From Datura wrightii (Eukaryota > Streptophyta > Magnoliopsida > Solanales > Solanaceae), in NCBI GenBank assembly GCA_035772735.1, contig JASDFA010000001.1:135761001-135825000 (forward strand): 64,000 bases of DNA, read 5' to 3'. The first letter of the stretch is position 1. Each line of letters starts with the position of its first letter. Positions 11,702 to 23,226 of this stretch are shown here, one piece after another. The notes under the pieces were generated by a model. That model searched no databases. It was given only the letters and a program-made list of their open reading frames with translations, and was not told the origin of the DNA. The translations under genes were made by a program, and so were the position numbers.

Positions 11702-11719
11702 TGGCGCCGTTGCTGGGGA
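11702..11719 (+). other. Primer-binding site complementary to tRNA-Asp
   Basis: TGGCGCCGTTGCTGGGGA matches the complement of the 3' end of plant tRNA-Asp(GUC) in all but about one position. tRNA-Asp priming is usual in Athila-type plant Ty3/gypsy elements. Confidence 0.85.
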
Positions 11720-11826
11720 CTGGCAACTGGTAAAATTGTTTTCTTAGTGTTAGTTTACAATTTCTATATAAGTGCTGACAACTTGATCTTAGCCTGTCTT
11801 TTGCAGATATCGAATTCTGCTGAACA

Positions 11827-14385
11827 GTGGCAAGAGATAAGGAGCTGGTGGATTCATACTTAGAGCCGGAAAGACAATTCCATCGTCAAAGAATGGAAGC
11901 TCTAGAGAAGAAGCAGCAATTGCTCAGACAGACAATCCTGGAGCAACAACAGAATCCACCACTTGTGAGGGCGGTGTTAGTGCCCGAGGAAATGGCAGCT
12001 AGGCCGGTTCGCGAAGTGGCAATCCCACATGCTAACAATGTTACATCAAGTATTCGCAAACCTGAGCCAAGAGGGAGGCTTGAGCTTAAACAGAGCCTGG
12101 TGCAATTGCTGCACACCAGCGGGCAATTCACAGGTCTCCCTCATGAAGATCCACAACAACATCTCCAAAACTTTTTGGAGATAAGTGACACTTACATCCC
12201 CACTGGAGTATTATCCGTTTACGTAAGGCTTACATTATTCCCATTCTCATTATTGGGAGAAGCAAAGAGGTGGTTGAAAGCTGAGCCACCTAACTCTATC
12301 ACCACTTGGGATGATCTTGCAAGAAAATTTTTGATACAGTTCTTTCCATCCGGGAAAACAGCAAGACTTAGAAGTCAGATTCTAAGTTTTAAATAAAGAG
12401 AGGGGGAGAATCTGTATCAAGCTTGGGAAAGGTTCAAATCATTGTTACGGGATTTTACTCGGCATCTCCAGTCCAATGATGTGCTGGTGCATACTTTCAT
12501 AGAGGGTTTGGAACCCCACACAAAAAGTTTGCTAGACTCAGCAACTGGGGGACAAGCATTAGAAAAGACTTATGAGGAGCTGTATACTTTGTTAAATCGT
12601 ATTTCGTAGGGAAATCTAGAGTGGAATGTGGACTCTTCTAGAGGAGGAACAAGGAAAGCGGCAGGAGTCTTGGAAATGGATGGTTTTACAGCTATCGCTG
12701 CACAGAGAGCTGCGCTGCAAAATCAACTTAACACCCACTTCAGAAATACGAGCTTGAATCAACCTCAAGCCCCAGTTAATGTAGTGCAGCAGTGTTGGTG
12801 TGAAGTATGCATCAGTAATGAACACTCAACTGAGTGTTGTGGTGCAAATCCAGATTCAGTGAACTTTGTGGGGAATGTACAGAGAAATAATCACCAACAG
12901 TATGGCAACAACTACAACTCGAATTGGAGAAATCATCCGAATTTCTCTTAGGGTAGTAACAACCATTAAGGACAGAGTTCGAATCAGGGTGCGTAGAGAA
13001 ATCAAGGAGGGCAGCAGAATTATCAGTCTCAATACAGAGGAAACAATGAACCTCTTCCACCACCCACCAGCATTGAGGAAATGTTTAAAACAATGTTAGC
13101 TAACAAAGCTCAATTGCAGGCTGATTATGTGAAATTGGCAGTAGACGTAAAGAACAATCAGTTAGCTACAAAGGCGTTGTAGTACCAGTTTGGACAACTA
13201 GCTGGAGCTCAAAACACCAGGCCAAAAGGAGGACTACCGAGTGACACTGACACGAATCCCAAGCAGGTCAATGCAGTGACCACAAGGAGTGGTTTACAAC
13301 TCAATGAGGTGGAACTAGAAAGACCACCTCAGCAGTCAGGAGCAATGGAGAAAGATAGGGAACATGATGATGCGAAGGGGAAGGAGAAGGCAGTTGAAGC
13401 AGAAAGACCACCACCCCCGTTCCCTCAATGATTAAAGAAACACAAGGAGGAAGCTTGTTTCAAAAAGTTCATGGAGATGCTTTAAGAGGTACACATTAAT
13501 TTACCTTTTGTTGATGTTTTGCAGGGAGTGCCTAAATATGCAAAGTATATCAAGGACATCGTAGCTAACAAAAGCAGATTGACAGAGTATGCTACGGTGG
13601 CGCTTACTGAGGAGTGCACTTCCCGGATACAGAATAGGTTGCCAACAAAGCTCAACGACCCTGGAAGCTTTACAATTCAAATCACAATTGGGCAAAGTAT
13701 CCGAGCTCGTGGATTATGTGACTTGGGAGCAAGTATTAACTTGATGCCGACATCGGTGTTCAAGAAGTTGGGGCTAGGCAGTCTTAGACCAACTATAGTG
13801 ATCTTGCAATTAGCAGACCGTTCTTTGGCCAGACCTGATGGCATTGTAGAGGATGTGCTGGTGCAAGTGGGCTCTCTTATCTTCCCAGTAGATTTTATTA
13901 TTTTGGATTTTGAGCCGGATGCGGAAGTCCCATTTATTTTGGGACGTCCTTTCTTGGCAATCGGGAGAGCTTTGATTGATGTAGCTGCAGGGCAACTAAC
14001 CATGCAGGCGTATGAAAAAGTGGAGGTATTTGATGTATATAAGTCCATGAAGCTTCCGGCCATACATGACGAGCTTTCAGCAATCAATGTGTTAAATCAA
14101 GCAGAAATTCTTCTGATTGTTGAATCTCGAGATCCATTGGAAAGAGCATTGATGAGCTCCGATCATTTTGGAGATAGAGATACTTATGAGATGGTTCAAA
14201 TATGGAATGAACCACAATGGTATCTCAGGAAGCATGACTTTCAGCCTTTAATGAGGTCCCTAGAACCATTGCCGAAACCATTGATTGAGGAAGCACCAAG
14301 ACTGGAGTTGTGGCAAGAAGATCGAAGTGCCATGTGTTCTTGGTTAATGGGAAACGTTGTAAGCATTACTGGGGTGAGGATGTGA
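11827..14385 (+). pseudogene. Athila-like gag-protease polyprotein, multiple in-frame stops
   Basis: One frame runs through the whole interval and is interrupted by several stops (for example at 12394, 12607, 12949, 13180, 13429 and 13483). The gag part has the LHTSGQFTGLPHEDPQQHLQ, FPFSLLGEAKRWLKAEPPNS and WDDLARKFLIQFFPSGKTA words of plant Retrotrans_gag domains. Near 12795-12840 a CCHC knuckle reads CEVCISNEHSTECC. The protease part (from about 13519) carries LCDLGASINLMPTSVFKKLG, where the catalytic triplet appears as DLG, and the flap/second-strand word FILGRPFLA. At least two of the stops are C-to-T or G-to-A changes relative to the sister copy (CGA to TGA, TGG to TAG). No polymerase follows. 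It would form capsid and mature it if intact. Confidence 0.88.
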
Positions 14386-14431
14386 TTCGAGAGAAGACGT
14401 CCATCACTTTAGAGAATGATTGAGCGTCAAT

Positions 14432-14482
14432 GACGTCGAGCCGTGACGGTAAACCAGGCGCTGCACGGGAGGCAACCTGTGA
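14432..14482 (+). ncRNA. Conserved AGGCAA-loop hairpin, older gag-protease element
   Basis: GTCGAGCCGTGAC, then GGTAAACCAGGCGCTG, then CACGGG-AGGCAA-CCTGTG. The stem CACGGG/CCTGTG keeps pairing (with one G-U) although the bases differ from CTTGGG/CCCAAG and CATGGG/CCCATG in the other families. It lies about 45 bases after the protease stop. Confidence 0.65.
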
Positions 14483-14714
14483 AATTGTTGTACTAGATGA
14501 GTAGAATTTGTTGAAAAAGAAAAGAAAAAAAAAGAGAAAAAGGAAAAAAATAAAAAAATTGAGTTTGCATTAAAACCTATGAATTCTAACCAATTTCTTG
14601 CTTTGAAATGATTTTCAGGTGAAACGGAGGGCAAAAATGCCAAAAAGAGCAAAGGAAAAAATTCGAGGTGAGAAAAATAAAAAATGGCATGACAGTGAGC
14701 CTACGCGTTGGCTT

Positions 14715-14860
14715 CGTGTCACGGAGGAGGGCCTCCGCATTACCCTCCGTGACACGTTGAAGGTATTCTGGATTTTTTAAAATTTCCAGAACACTTACGC
14801 GATGGCTCCGTGTCACGGAGGAGGACCTCCGCGTTACCCTCCGTGACACGTTGAGGTGTA
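14715..14860 (+). promoter_or_regulatory. Two internal 13-bp inverted repeats upstream of second ORF
   Basis: CGTGTCACGGAGG pairs with CCTCCGTGACACG twice: 14715-14727 with 14744-14756, and 14819-14831 with 14848-14860. The same words occur upstream of TATA boxes in the LTRs. In the sister copy (57597-57638 and 57503-57542) a TATA-like CTATATTTAG follows; here the equivalent site is degraded. It is a candidate internal promoter. Confidence 0.55.
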
Positions 14861-15046
14861 ATTCGCGTCGGGTCACACCGAGTCGCCGGGTAACCCGCAC
14901 AAAAATTAAACCCCGATTCCCCTCTAATTTTTTCCCCATTTTCCATTCCCTCCGCGACCAACACCCCAAATTCCCTCCTGCCCCAACGTGACACGGACCT
15001 AGGCACAAGATTTCTTCAAGTTTTCTTAAATTTCATTGGATTAAAG

Positions 15047-15683
15047 GTATGTTCTTGAACTTTACCTCATTTTTGCTTGAAATTTCAATTTTTGAGCATG
15101 GGTAGTGATTGAAACTTGCCGTAAGTGAGAATTGAGCTTGAATTCATTTAAGTTATGATTGATTGATGTTCATAATATCATTGTGAGTATATGAACTCGA
15201 TGAATGCACGTTCTATTGAATTTTTGCAGAATTGTTAGCTAGGGTTGAAATTTGAATATGAAAAAAAACAAAAACTGTTTGAAATGTTGAACAAGATGGG
15301 GTTGTGCATGTTGGGTGATGTGAATTATGTCGTGATTAAGGTTGAATATGCTAAGTAGATAAGGGAATTTCGGAAAAATGAAATTGGTGAATTGCATAGG
15401 TTGTTGAAAACAAAAATTTGGCTAAGTGCTATGTGATGTAATGGAATCGATGGCGATATTGTATTCGTGGTACGATGTCTGAGTAGTACATAGTAATTAT
15501 TCCACCGAATTATATGAAGGCACTAAGCATGTTGATTCATAAGAATTGTGAAATCTTGAATATCTTGCCGAATTGTTTTAGTTGCGGCTAAAGACTAAGT
15601 GTGGGGTGATTCAATTTAACCCAACCTTAGTCATAGCTACTTATGATTTGAATAACATTGGGATTGTATGGTTATATGTGCAG
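15047..15683 (+). other. Probable 5'-UTR intron of the second ORF
   Basis: AAAG|GTATGT at 15043-15052 fits a plant splice donor, and TTATATGTGCAG ending at 15683 fits an acceptor. The interior is T-rich with no ORF. The ATG of the second ORF is 5 bases into the next exon. The sister copy has the same arrangement (57300 to 56599, minus). Splicing is inferred from sequence only. Confidence 0.55.
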
Positions 15684-15688
15684 GAACA

Positions 15689-16908
15689 ATGTCAGGAAGA
15701 CAAGAGAAAGGAAAGGGAGCATCCACATTGGCGCCGACAGAAAAAGGATAAGGTTGGGAACAGCAGTTCCAGCAGCACCAGCGGTTCTGAGAGGCCAACG
15801 CCGACAATACGGAACCCGATGGGTGATTGATGAAGGGAAGAAATGGTATGCAAAACATAAAGAAACCAAATACTTCCCGGAAGAGCATATAGCAAGGGAG
15901 CCACTGGCACAGGAATTCCCAAGGATCATACACCGAATTGACAATGTCGGGCTGAACTTCATCTTTGAAGAGCCCAAGGAGTGCAATCTCCATCTGATTC
16001 GGGAGTTCTACGCCAACTGGGACCTGACGCTCCGCAGTCACATTGTCAAGATAAGGGGGCAAGTCGTCACCTTTGAGCCCCATCACCTGAATGTTATATT
16101 GGGGGCGCGGGACACAGATGCCCATGTACTCTAGCAGCTGAACATAACTCCACCTTATGCGGATATCAGACTCACTCTGTGTGGAGCCCGTTCGACAGCA
16201 CGGTGGAGCAGGCACAAGGAGAGGGGCTACCATCAGACACTGCCTTACTCTCAAATGAATAGGGAAGCCAGGATTTGGCTCAAAATTGTGTGTTCCTGCC
16301 TGATCCCGAGGGTGCACATGACTGATGTCACCCGGGATCGAGTATGCTTGGTGTACGCATTGATAAAAGGGCTTGAGATAAATGTTGGGGCGGTAATCAT
16401 TTCCGCCATGAAGAGAGCCCACTTGCATCAAGGGCACAGGTATGGGTTCGGTGGTTTACTTACGACGTTCCTGAGGGGCCATGACATCGAGGAGGAGGCC
16501 CTAGACTACATCCCACAGATTGACAGGCGCGCCCTGAATGTCACAAAAACCAAGGCACCCGACACTACTCACGGGCCTGTTCTCACACTAGTCGAGCGAC
16601 ATGCTCGGGATGATCAATATATGGCCCGCATGTACGGGATGCAGATGCTGCAGTTGCGCATAGGCGGGAGGCCAGCAACAGAACATGAGCTGTGGCAGCT
16701 CAAGCTAGATTACACCTTTGGCGAGAATGCCCGGGCTCTATGCCGAGTGGGGCTAGCTTTTGTGGATCCTGTAGATGATGATGTCCCCACTGATGAGGAG
16801 ATCCACCGTGAGGACTCAGATGTTGAGTCAGATGAGGACAGCAGGGGAGATTCGGATATGGGAGACGAGGCAACGACACCTGATGAAGAAGTGGAATACT
16901 TCGATTGA
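15689..16908 (+). pseudogene. Putative plant transposon protein (PF20167-like), older copy
   Basis: The second ORF takes the place of reverse transcriptase/integrase. ATG at 15689 gives MSGRQEKGKGAST; a frameshift near 15735 moves the reading into the frame used from there to 16908, with one TAG at 16132. Recognisable words are RWVIDEGKKWYAKHKETKYF, LAQEFPRII, ECNLHLIREFYANW, ITPPYADIRLTLCGARSTA, REARIWLKIVCSCLIP, VTRDRVCLVYALIKG and HRYGFGGL. They match the plant protein family annotated as putative plant transposon protein, known from many solanaceous sequences. The C-terminal ~45 residues are very acidic (Asp/Glu/Ser) and end EEVEYFD. I know of no proven activity, and no DDE triad is evident by eye. 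The paired copy at 56593-55373 shows it is a stable part of this element. Confidence 0.8.
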
Positions 16909-18715
16909 TCAGGGAGTTTCACCACCAACCTTTGTGATATGTTGAATTTTGTGAACACTGGGGACAGTGTTCGGTTTAAGTGTGGGATGGGAGTAGTTAT
17001 GTGCTAGTTGTTTCATTGTTATTTTTGTTTATGTGGATGTGGCGTGTTGTTGTGCTTGTGAAAAAAATGTGACCTGTTACTCTTTGTGATGTGCTTTGTA
17101 ATTAAGTGGTGTTGTAATGAATGTTAAGTTGTTGTGTGTTGTGTGAGTTTTTGTTGAATGGGTGTTGTGTAAATATTTTTGTTTTCTAATGTTTTTGTTT
17201 TCTATCGAAATTATTGAAATTTTAAAAATTTTCAAATTTCTTTTATTTTGGGTTTCTTGGCCTTTGTTTTCGGTGCTTTTACCGAGAATAGTCCCGTTGA
17301 ACCGAAGTCGAAAATAGTGACCGTTCCCTATGATGGATGGATGAAGACCGTCTTAAGGGAAATATAGTCGATAGGAGTAGTTTTTTTCTTTCTTTTATTT
17401 TCTTTCTTTTGTTTGTTTCCCGAACGTTTCGCTACTTCATGGTTCGAAATTCTTGTTACGTGTTGTACATGATATTAAGATGCAAAGGTGATTCGTATGA
17501 AAGCATGCAAATGTGTAAACATGTTGAGATACCTAGGCCATAGAGTTCGATTCGGTGTGATTGAGGCTTAATATTGAATTCTTGTAATTAGCTAATTGAA
17601 GAGTCTGTGAATATGTCTCGAGTTGAGCATGTACAATGAGTGGGAGGTGAGGTTTCGATTATTCCATGCTATTGTGAAGTGTGTAGAACTTGCCTGGTGT
17701 GTGTGCGAAACGAAATGAAGGATGTGTATTGTAGGAAAGGATGTACGCATATCTTTGATTAAACCGAAAGTTTTTCCATTATCATACCTACCTTGAATGT
17801 ACATCCTAGTTAGCCCCATTGAGCCTTTAGCCTACTTTTTTTCTTTCTTTGAAGAGGTACAAACCGAGCTTAATCCCTTCTTTTCATCAGCCTTGAATTT
17901 GATCCAAAACTCTTAAGAGCTCAGGAAAAATAGTTTTCCCACAGTGTAAAGGAGTGAGAACTGTGAAAAGAAAGGAAAAGCGGAAGTGGTGAAAGTTAAA
18001 GAAAAGGTCAAAGGTGCACTTGCTGAAATTAAATAAAATAAATATGTATAACTAATCTTTGTTATTAAGTCGGGTGTGCTTAAAGAAATGGGAACAAAAA
18101 AAAACAAAGAAAAATTTCAAGAATGAGAAGATGAAGGAAGAAACAAGGCCCATAATGATGGTGGGATGTATTGAAAAGCGCTTAAGGAAGCTAGTTGCTA
18201 TTATTGGTTAGCCCAGTATTTACTAGTTCCTTAGCTTACGTTACAACCCGTTAAGTCCTACGTGATCTTACATCACGCGCCCTTATATTAGTGGAGTAAT
18301 ACACTAGAGGCAAGCCTATGGTTCATGACATGATGCATGTGAATTCTTTGGGAGAGAGAGCGAAATCGTGTTCATATACCCCTACATGTAATGCTTTGGA
18401 AATCATATAATTGAAAAGGGGGAAATTTCTCTTGTGTTGTGAGGGCACATGCTTGACGAGAGATTGAATTTTGTGTCGGATGTCTTGATCAATTGATTTG
18501 CATGAGTTTTCCAAGATCGAGAGTCGATTCTTGAGTTTAGGAGGTCTTAATTTGGTGTATGTCATTGTGTTGATGAGACCATTCATGTTTTCTTGATGAT
18601 TTGCTATATTAAATAACCAGTATAGCCGTAGCATGAATTGTCGAGCCAACGTAGCTATGCGTGGGTGTCAATTGCATGAGATGTGAGAGTATTGTTCGAG
18701 GACGAACAAGGTTTT
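16909..18715 (+). other. Noncoding 3' region of the older gag-protease element
   Basis: 1.8 kb with no supported gene. Blocks shared with the other tRNA-Asp families include the CCTATGATGGATGGATGAAG / ACCGTCTTAAGGG block (about 17325-17358) and the TGACATGATGCATGTGAATT block (18326-18345). The minus ORF at 18323-18649 has no recognised domain. The region ends in the TTGTTCG-AGGA-CGAACAA inverted repeat (18692-18709). Confidence 0.65.
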
Positions 18716-18729
18716 AAGTGTGGGGTAAG
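18716..18729 (+). promoter_or_regulatory. Polypurine tract
   Basis: AAGTGTGGGGTAAG lies directly before the 3' LTR start TGATC, six bases after an 18-bp inverted repeat. This is the expected plus-strand primer site. Confidence 0.75.
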
Positions 18730-20144
18730 TGATCTTTGGCAAAATTATATGCCCAAGTGATACTCAAATGCTTCATTTTGTGTTGTTTATCTATCGTTAT
18801 GTGTGCATTCTCATGTGATTTGTAGTTAAAATGTGAATTTATACTAACCAACATGATTAGTGTTGTTTTGCAGGTAAAATGTAATTTTGGGTAGCTAAGA
18901 TACATGTTGGTAAAAATCGGGAATGGACTTGGAAGCAAGGAGTGGAAAAGGTCAAGGAAGAGCAGCAAAAATAAGGGCTCCGCGATGGAGCCGTGTCACG
19001 TTGCCATCGCGGAGGCATTCTGCCTCGGGTGATTTATTTTGGCCAATTCTAGTGAAGGTTTGCGATTGCGCCATGACACATTGGCCTGGCTCCGCTTTGC
19101 ATGTCGTGGCACCTCAAGGAGAAATTGCTGAGGAACCTGATTCCAGTGAGGGTCCGCATTTGCCCTATGGCACGGAGGGAGTGCTCCGCGATACACTTCG
19201 TGCCACATTGCTTGTTATTCTGAAAAAATTCTCACTAGTATAAATAGCACACTTAGGTTTATTTTTAAACATTCTGACTTGGTTGAGCAAGAACATGGGT
19301 TACAGGCAGTTGAGGGGACGAAAATTCTAGGGTTCTTCTCTATCTCTTTATCTTTTATCTCAATTGTTTGTATGAATTACACTTATTTGATGATGTTTAA
19401 TCCACAAATGAGTGGCCAAATTCACTTCTTGCTGAGGTTAAGAACAATTATAGTGGAATGTAATTATTGATCAATTTAGTTTTCATCTTTTCTTCAATGG
19501 TTGTTCTATCAATTCTTGTTCTTACTGCATTAATGTTTGGCCAATGTTAATGTATATCTAAAAAATCCAATTTTGATTTTGAAAAGAAAAGAAATTGGAA
19601 AGTTGTGAATTGGTAGGATATGATCTCTTCTTAATTTGGGAAAATTGAGAATTGATTTACATTCAGAATAGAAATATATCTGAAAGTCTTATTAGTCAAT
19701 TAAGGAATCGGTTTTGTATGGCTAGAACAGGAAATTCTTTTATCACAGAAATGTAGGTTGAAGGTTCATGATTCTTAAGTTGGGTAGGATATGAAAGTTT
19801 CAATTCATAGGCAATAATTCTTGACTAGCAACCAAAGGAAAGATTAACTGAATTGTATCTATAAATTACTTCCTTGCATGTTCGTTTTAACCTCAGCATG
19901 CTCATTACTATTGTTCAGACTCACTTTAGAATCCTGTCTTAGATTCATAGAATTTAGGAAACTCAAACTCTCCAAATATTGTTTAATTGGTTGTCTGCAT
20001 TCTTAAAGTTATAGTTCATTAACACTTAAGTAAATTATTACCTTAGTTCAGTCTCTGTGGGATCGATACTTGGCTTTACTTAAGCCACTTTACTACTTGT
20101 TCGACCGTGTGCACTTGCGTGTAGTCACCATAAACGCCCGAACA
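18730..20144 (+). repeat. 3' LTR of the older gag-protease element
   Basis: It starts TGATCTTTGGC and ends CGCCCGAACA, 1415 bp, collinear with 10280-11695. The terminal stem has one mutation (CTTTGGCA). TATAAATA is at 19239-19246, downstream of dyads beginning at about 18979. The ORFs at 18923-19243 and 19279-19470 mirror the 5' LTR and are not genes. Confidence 0.9.
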
Positions 20145-22064
20145 GTCCTCGAACAAACCTTTTACATCTCATGCACATGAAGACTCACACAAAGCTAATT
20201 TAGCAAGACAATTCAAGCTACGACTACAATGACTGTTTAAGATCGCAAGCTAAAAATAAAGCATGCACGATTTAATTATTGAAATGAAATACAACTATGT
20301 TAAGACTTCCTAACCTCAAGAATTGACTCTCAATCTAAGCAACTCATGCAAATCAACTGATCAAGCAATCCCACATGAATGTTATCCTTCATTAAACATG
20401 TACCCTCACCACAAGTGAGTTACCCATTTTAACTCATGAATCTTCAAATCACACCATCTATGGGTATATGAATAAAAATTACGCTCGCTCTCACAAAGAA
20501 TTCACATACATCATGTAGTGACCCATAAGCTTGCCCTTAGTGTTTTACTCACTAATTTAAGGATGTATGAACGTAAGATCAAGTAGGACTTAATAGGTTG
20601 TAATGTAATCTAAGGGACGGGTAGGTACTATTCTGGCCAGTAATAGTGGCTATCTTCCCCAAGCGCTTTTAATAACTTCAACCTTCATTAAGGACATCTC
20701 TTCTCTTACTTCACCCTCATTCTTTTCAATCCAGAATATTTTGTTCTTCTTTTTCCCATTTCTTTAAGAACACTTAGCTAATTAGTAAGGAGTACTTAAT
20801 CAATTTTTTTCATTCATTTATTTTCTTACTCCCTACTAATAATCAACCATTTTCACACAAGTGCTCCTTTGTCCTTTTCTCAACTTTTACAACTTGCTAG
20901 TTTTCCTCCTTTTTCCCGTTTCTCACTCCTTCACTCTTCTAGATTTTTTTTTCTTACGCGCTTAGGAGTTTCGGATCAAATTCAAGGCTAATGAAAGAAA
21001 AAGGATTTAGCTTATGTTGTAGCTATAAAAGAATAGGCTCAACGCTCAATGGGGCTAACCAGGATTAAATATTCAAGGTAGGTAAAGTGAGAGATAACAT
21101 TTAGGTTCATGGAAAGAAATCCCTAAATCATCTCCTACAATTCACATCCTTCATTTCGTTTTATATACACACCAGGAGAGTTCTAGAAATTCCACAATAG
21201 CATGGAATATTAGAAAAACTTACACTCTCAGCACATGCTCAATTCAAGACACATTCAGCCGACTCTTACTCAGCTAATCACAAGAATTCAAAATTAAGCT
21301 TCAATCACATTGAGTCAAATTCAAGAGCCTAAGTTTCTCACACAAATTTATACACTTCTTACATGCTTCAACACTAACCACACTTGTGTCTTACAATCAT
21401 GTATAGCACATAACAAGAACATCAAGCCATCAATTAGCTACGGGTTCAAAAACCAAAACCTATTGACTAATTTTCCTCAAGACGGTCGTCATCCATCCAT
21501 CGTCGGAAACAGTCTCTATCTATGACTAAAAACATTATATACAGACAAAGAAAATTTTTATTCCTCGGTTCGAATTCCCCCCGTCGGAAAAGAACCGAAA
21601 AGAAAAATCAACGGGTGCTGAAGTCATGATTAATTCAAAAAAATATTTTTTCAAATATTTCTCACAAGCATTACATTCACCAAAAATCGATAAGAACAAA
21701 ATTTTTGAAATTTTCCTTACCCCACACATGAATCATGCTATGTCCCCATAGCATCAAATTAAAATTAAAAAAGGTAAGAAATACTCCCTGAGGCCTCTAG
21801 GCCTAACTAACAGCATGGTTTTCTTCAAGTTTTCATAAGTGAGTGTTTGAGCCCACACTTCTACTCTTCCATGCTTGTTAGCTTCCTCCTCCAAGAGTAC
21901 TCAGACTTCCCCTCTGTCTGTGCTTATCTTTCCACCAAAACAACACAAGATGAAAAATAAATAAAATCAACACAAATGCAAGAAATTAAAATGGTACCCA
22001 TTGTACCCTTGGATTTCCTCCCAAGCGTTGCCTAATTTTACGTCGCAACACATCGTATCATGTT
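20145..22064 (-). other. Noncoding 3' region of internal copy II
   Basis: Continues the tandem array after the nested element; the first five bases are the right TSD GTCCT. It aligns with 5784-7700 throughout with scattered substitutions. No gene is supported; the ORFs at 21310-21525 and 21535-21729 have no recognised content. Confidence 0.7.
22008..22052 (-). ncRNA. Conserved AGGCAA-type hairpin, copy II (decayed)
   Basis: The minus strand reads GCTTGGGAGGAAATCCAAGG where copy I has a perfect CTTGGG-AGGCAA-CCCAAG. The loop and one stem position are mutated, so this copy has decayed. Confidence 0.5.
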
Positions 22065-23069
22065 TCACCACTTTTTCCTCCACCTTGAGGATATGAATCT
22101 CACCCCTAATTTCTTCTCTAATTTTCTCTTATGCTCCCGGGGTGGTGGTGAAAAATTGAAAGGACCAAGCGGTAGATGACGCCTTTGGCATTTATTGGCC
22201 CTTAAGTAAGTGAAGTCATTCTTTCTTTCAGAATTAGCAAATTTCAGAATATATGGGGCTTGTTCCCCCTCTATATCTTTCTCCACAAGTTCGGAAGACT
22301 CTTGTTCTAGGTTGTCAACCAAACTCAATGTAGAAAAATGATTCGAGTGGGGTACAATACACCTCAACTCTGAAACTGCATTTTGCTCGACTTTCTTACT
22401 TGTATATACCTTCTCCACATTAACATCTAACTCCTCATGAATGTCAAATGGTAGGTACTCTATCTCTTCTTTAAAGAATAAATCGGCTATACGTGTGAGA
22501 CAATCATGGAGACTCTCGGGAGCTTCCAACAGTTGAGCTTGTTTCAAGAACTCACTCTCATCTTCTCCTTGTAGTCCCTCCTGAGTATTGCATAAAACCG
22601 TCACTTGCACTTCAGAGCAAGTTTCAGTTTCAGCCCTCATCTCCATGAACTTGTTGCTTATCATTTCCAAGGCCTCTCCATTTTCCTCTTGCTGAATTTC
22701 TCAATGCTTCCATATCCTCTTCATTGCTTCTGTTTGCTCAAGGACCTGTTTTAGCATGTCTTCTATTCGAGCTTGGCATTCCAAGTCCTCATTTTCATCA
22801 TGCCTATATTCAGCAAAACCAACAGAAGGATTATAGTAGGGGCTTGGGGGAGGGTAGTATGCATTCGGACAGCCATCCCAATGGCCAACTTGACCTCCAT
22901 ATATATTGCAAGTGTATGCATTTGGGAAACCATTCCAATGGCCATTTTGACCACCGCATATATTACAAGTATTACAATGTTGCCATAAGTGGGATCCTCC
23001 GCAATTCAGACAAGACTCATCAAAATAAGAGTATCCACCATTTAACCCATTTATATTCCATGATGTCAT
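22065..23069 (-). pseudogene. Zinc-knuckle-like/coiled-coil ORF of the small element, copy II
   Basis: Same protein as 8705-7701, starting MTSWNINGLNGGYSYFDESC. CLNCGGSHLWQHC is intact. The second unit has lost a Cys (NGHWNGF) and the third has Tyr for its second Cys (CNIYGG). Two small indels near 22700 shift and then restore the frame, so the product breaks at KRIWKH and resumes at the MEMISNKFMEM coiled-coil region. From there it runs without a stop to the basic tail RKLEKKLGVRFISSRWRKKW. Where copy I has TAG this copy reads EELDVNVEK, so the two copies carry different lesions and the ancestral protein was about 330 residues. Confidence 0.7.
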
Positions 23070-23200
23070 GTTAAGAAGGGTATCAGATTTAAAATTAAAA
23101 TTTAAAATAACTCTAAAACTAATAAAGAAATTTTTTTTTCAACACTTAAGGAAATTTAAAAATCACACAGAAATAGAAAAATTCACTGAACTTCGCTGAG

Positions 23201-23218
23201 TCCCTGGCAACGGCGCCA
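23201..23218 (-). other. Primer-binding site, tRNA-Asp type, copy II
   Basis: The minus strand reads TGGCGCCGTTGCCAGGGA, one difference from the tRNA-Asp complement. It is a few bases inside LTR C, the 5' LTR of the array. Confidence 0.8.
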
Positions 23219-23226
23219 AAAAAAGT

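Larger units (their letters stand above)
14386..15046 (+). other. Gap between protease and second ORF: hairpin, palindromes, leader
   Basis: No gene is supported here. The stretch holds the AGGCAA hairpin, an A-rich run (about 14515-14570), two long palindromic units and a pyrimidine-rich segment (about 14905-14960) that resembles the Y-patches of plant core promoters. The minus-strand ORFs at 14404-15008 are shadows of these repeats. In an autonomous Athila element the reverse transcriptase would start near here; none is seen. Confidence 0.6.
10280..20144 (+). mobile_element. Non-autonomous Athila-like element: gag-protease plus second ORF, older copy
   Basis: A complete LTR element of 9.87 kb with TSD GTCCT. 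Order: 5' LTR (10280-11695), tRNA-Asp PBS, gag-protease frame (11827-14385), AGGCAA hairpin (14432-14482), palindromes (14715-14860), probable intron (15047-15683), second ORF (15689-16908), noncoding 3' region, purine tract, 3' LTR (18730-20144). I see no reverse transcriptase, RNase H or integrase motif in about 7 kb of internal sequence. By a rough hand count the LTRs differ at about 4% of positions, so it is older than the sister copy at 52038-61917. It depends on enzymes supplied elsewhere. Confidence 0.88.

Noticed and set aside
11702..11719. tRNA-Asp gene fragment
   Set aside because: Only 18 bases complementary to the tRNA 3' end, next to an LTR: a primer-binding site, with no rest of a tRNA. 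The same applies at 8836, 23201, 28899 and 60464.
14386..15688. Hidden reverse transcriptase between protease and second ORF
   Set aside because: No FxDD, LPQG or DYRxLN-type words in any frame here or in the sister copy; only hairpin, palindromes and an intron-like stretch.
15637..16437. 266-codon minus-strand ORF
   Set aside because: Shadow of the second ORF of the older gag-protease element; no domain in this frame.
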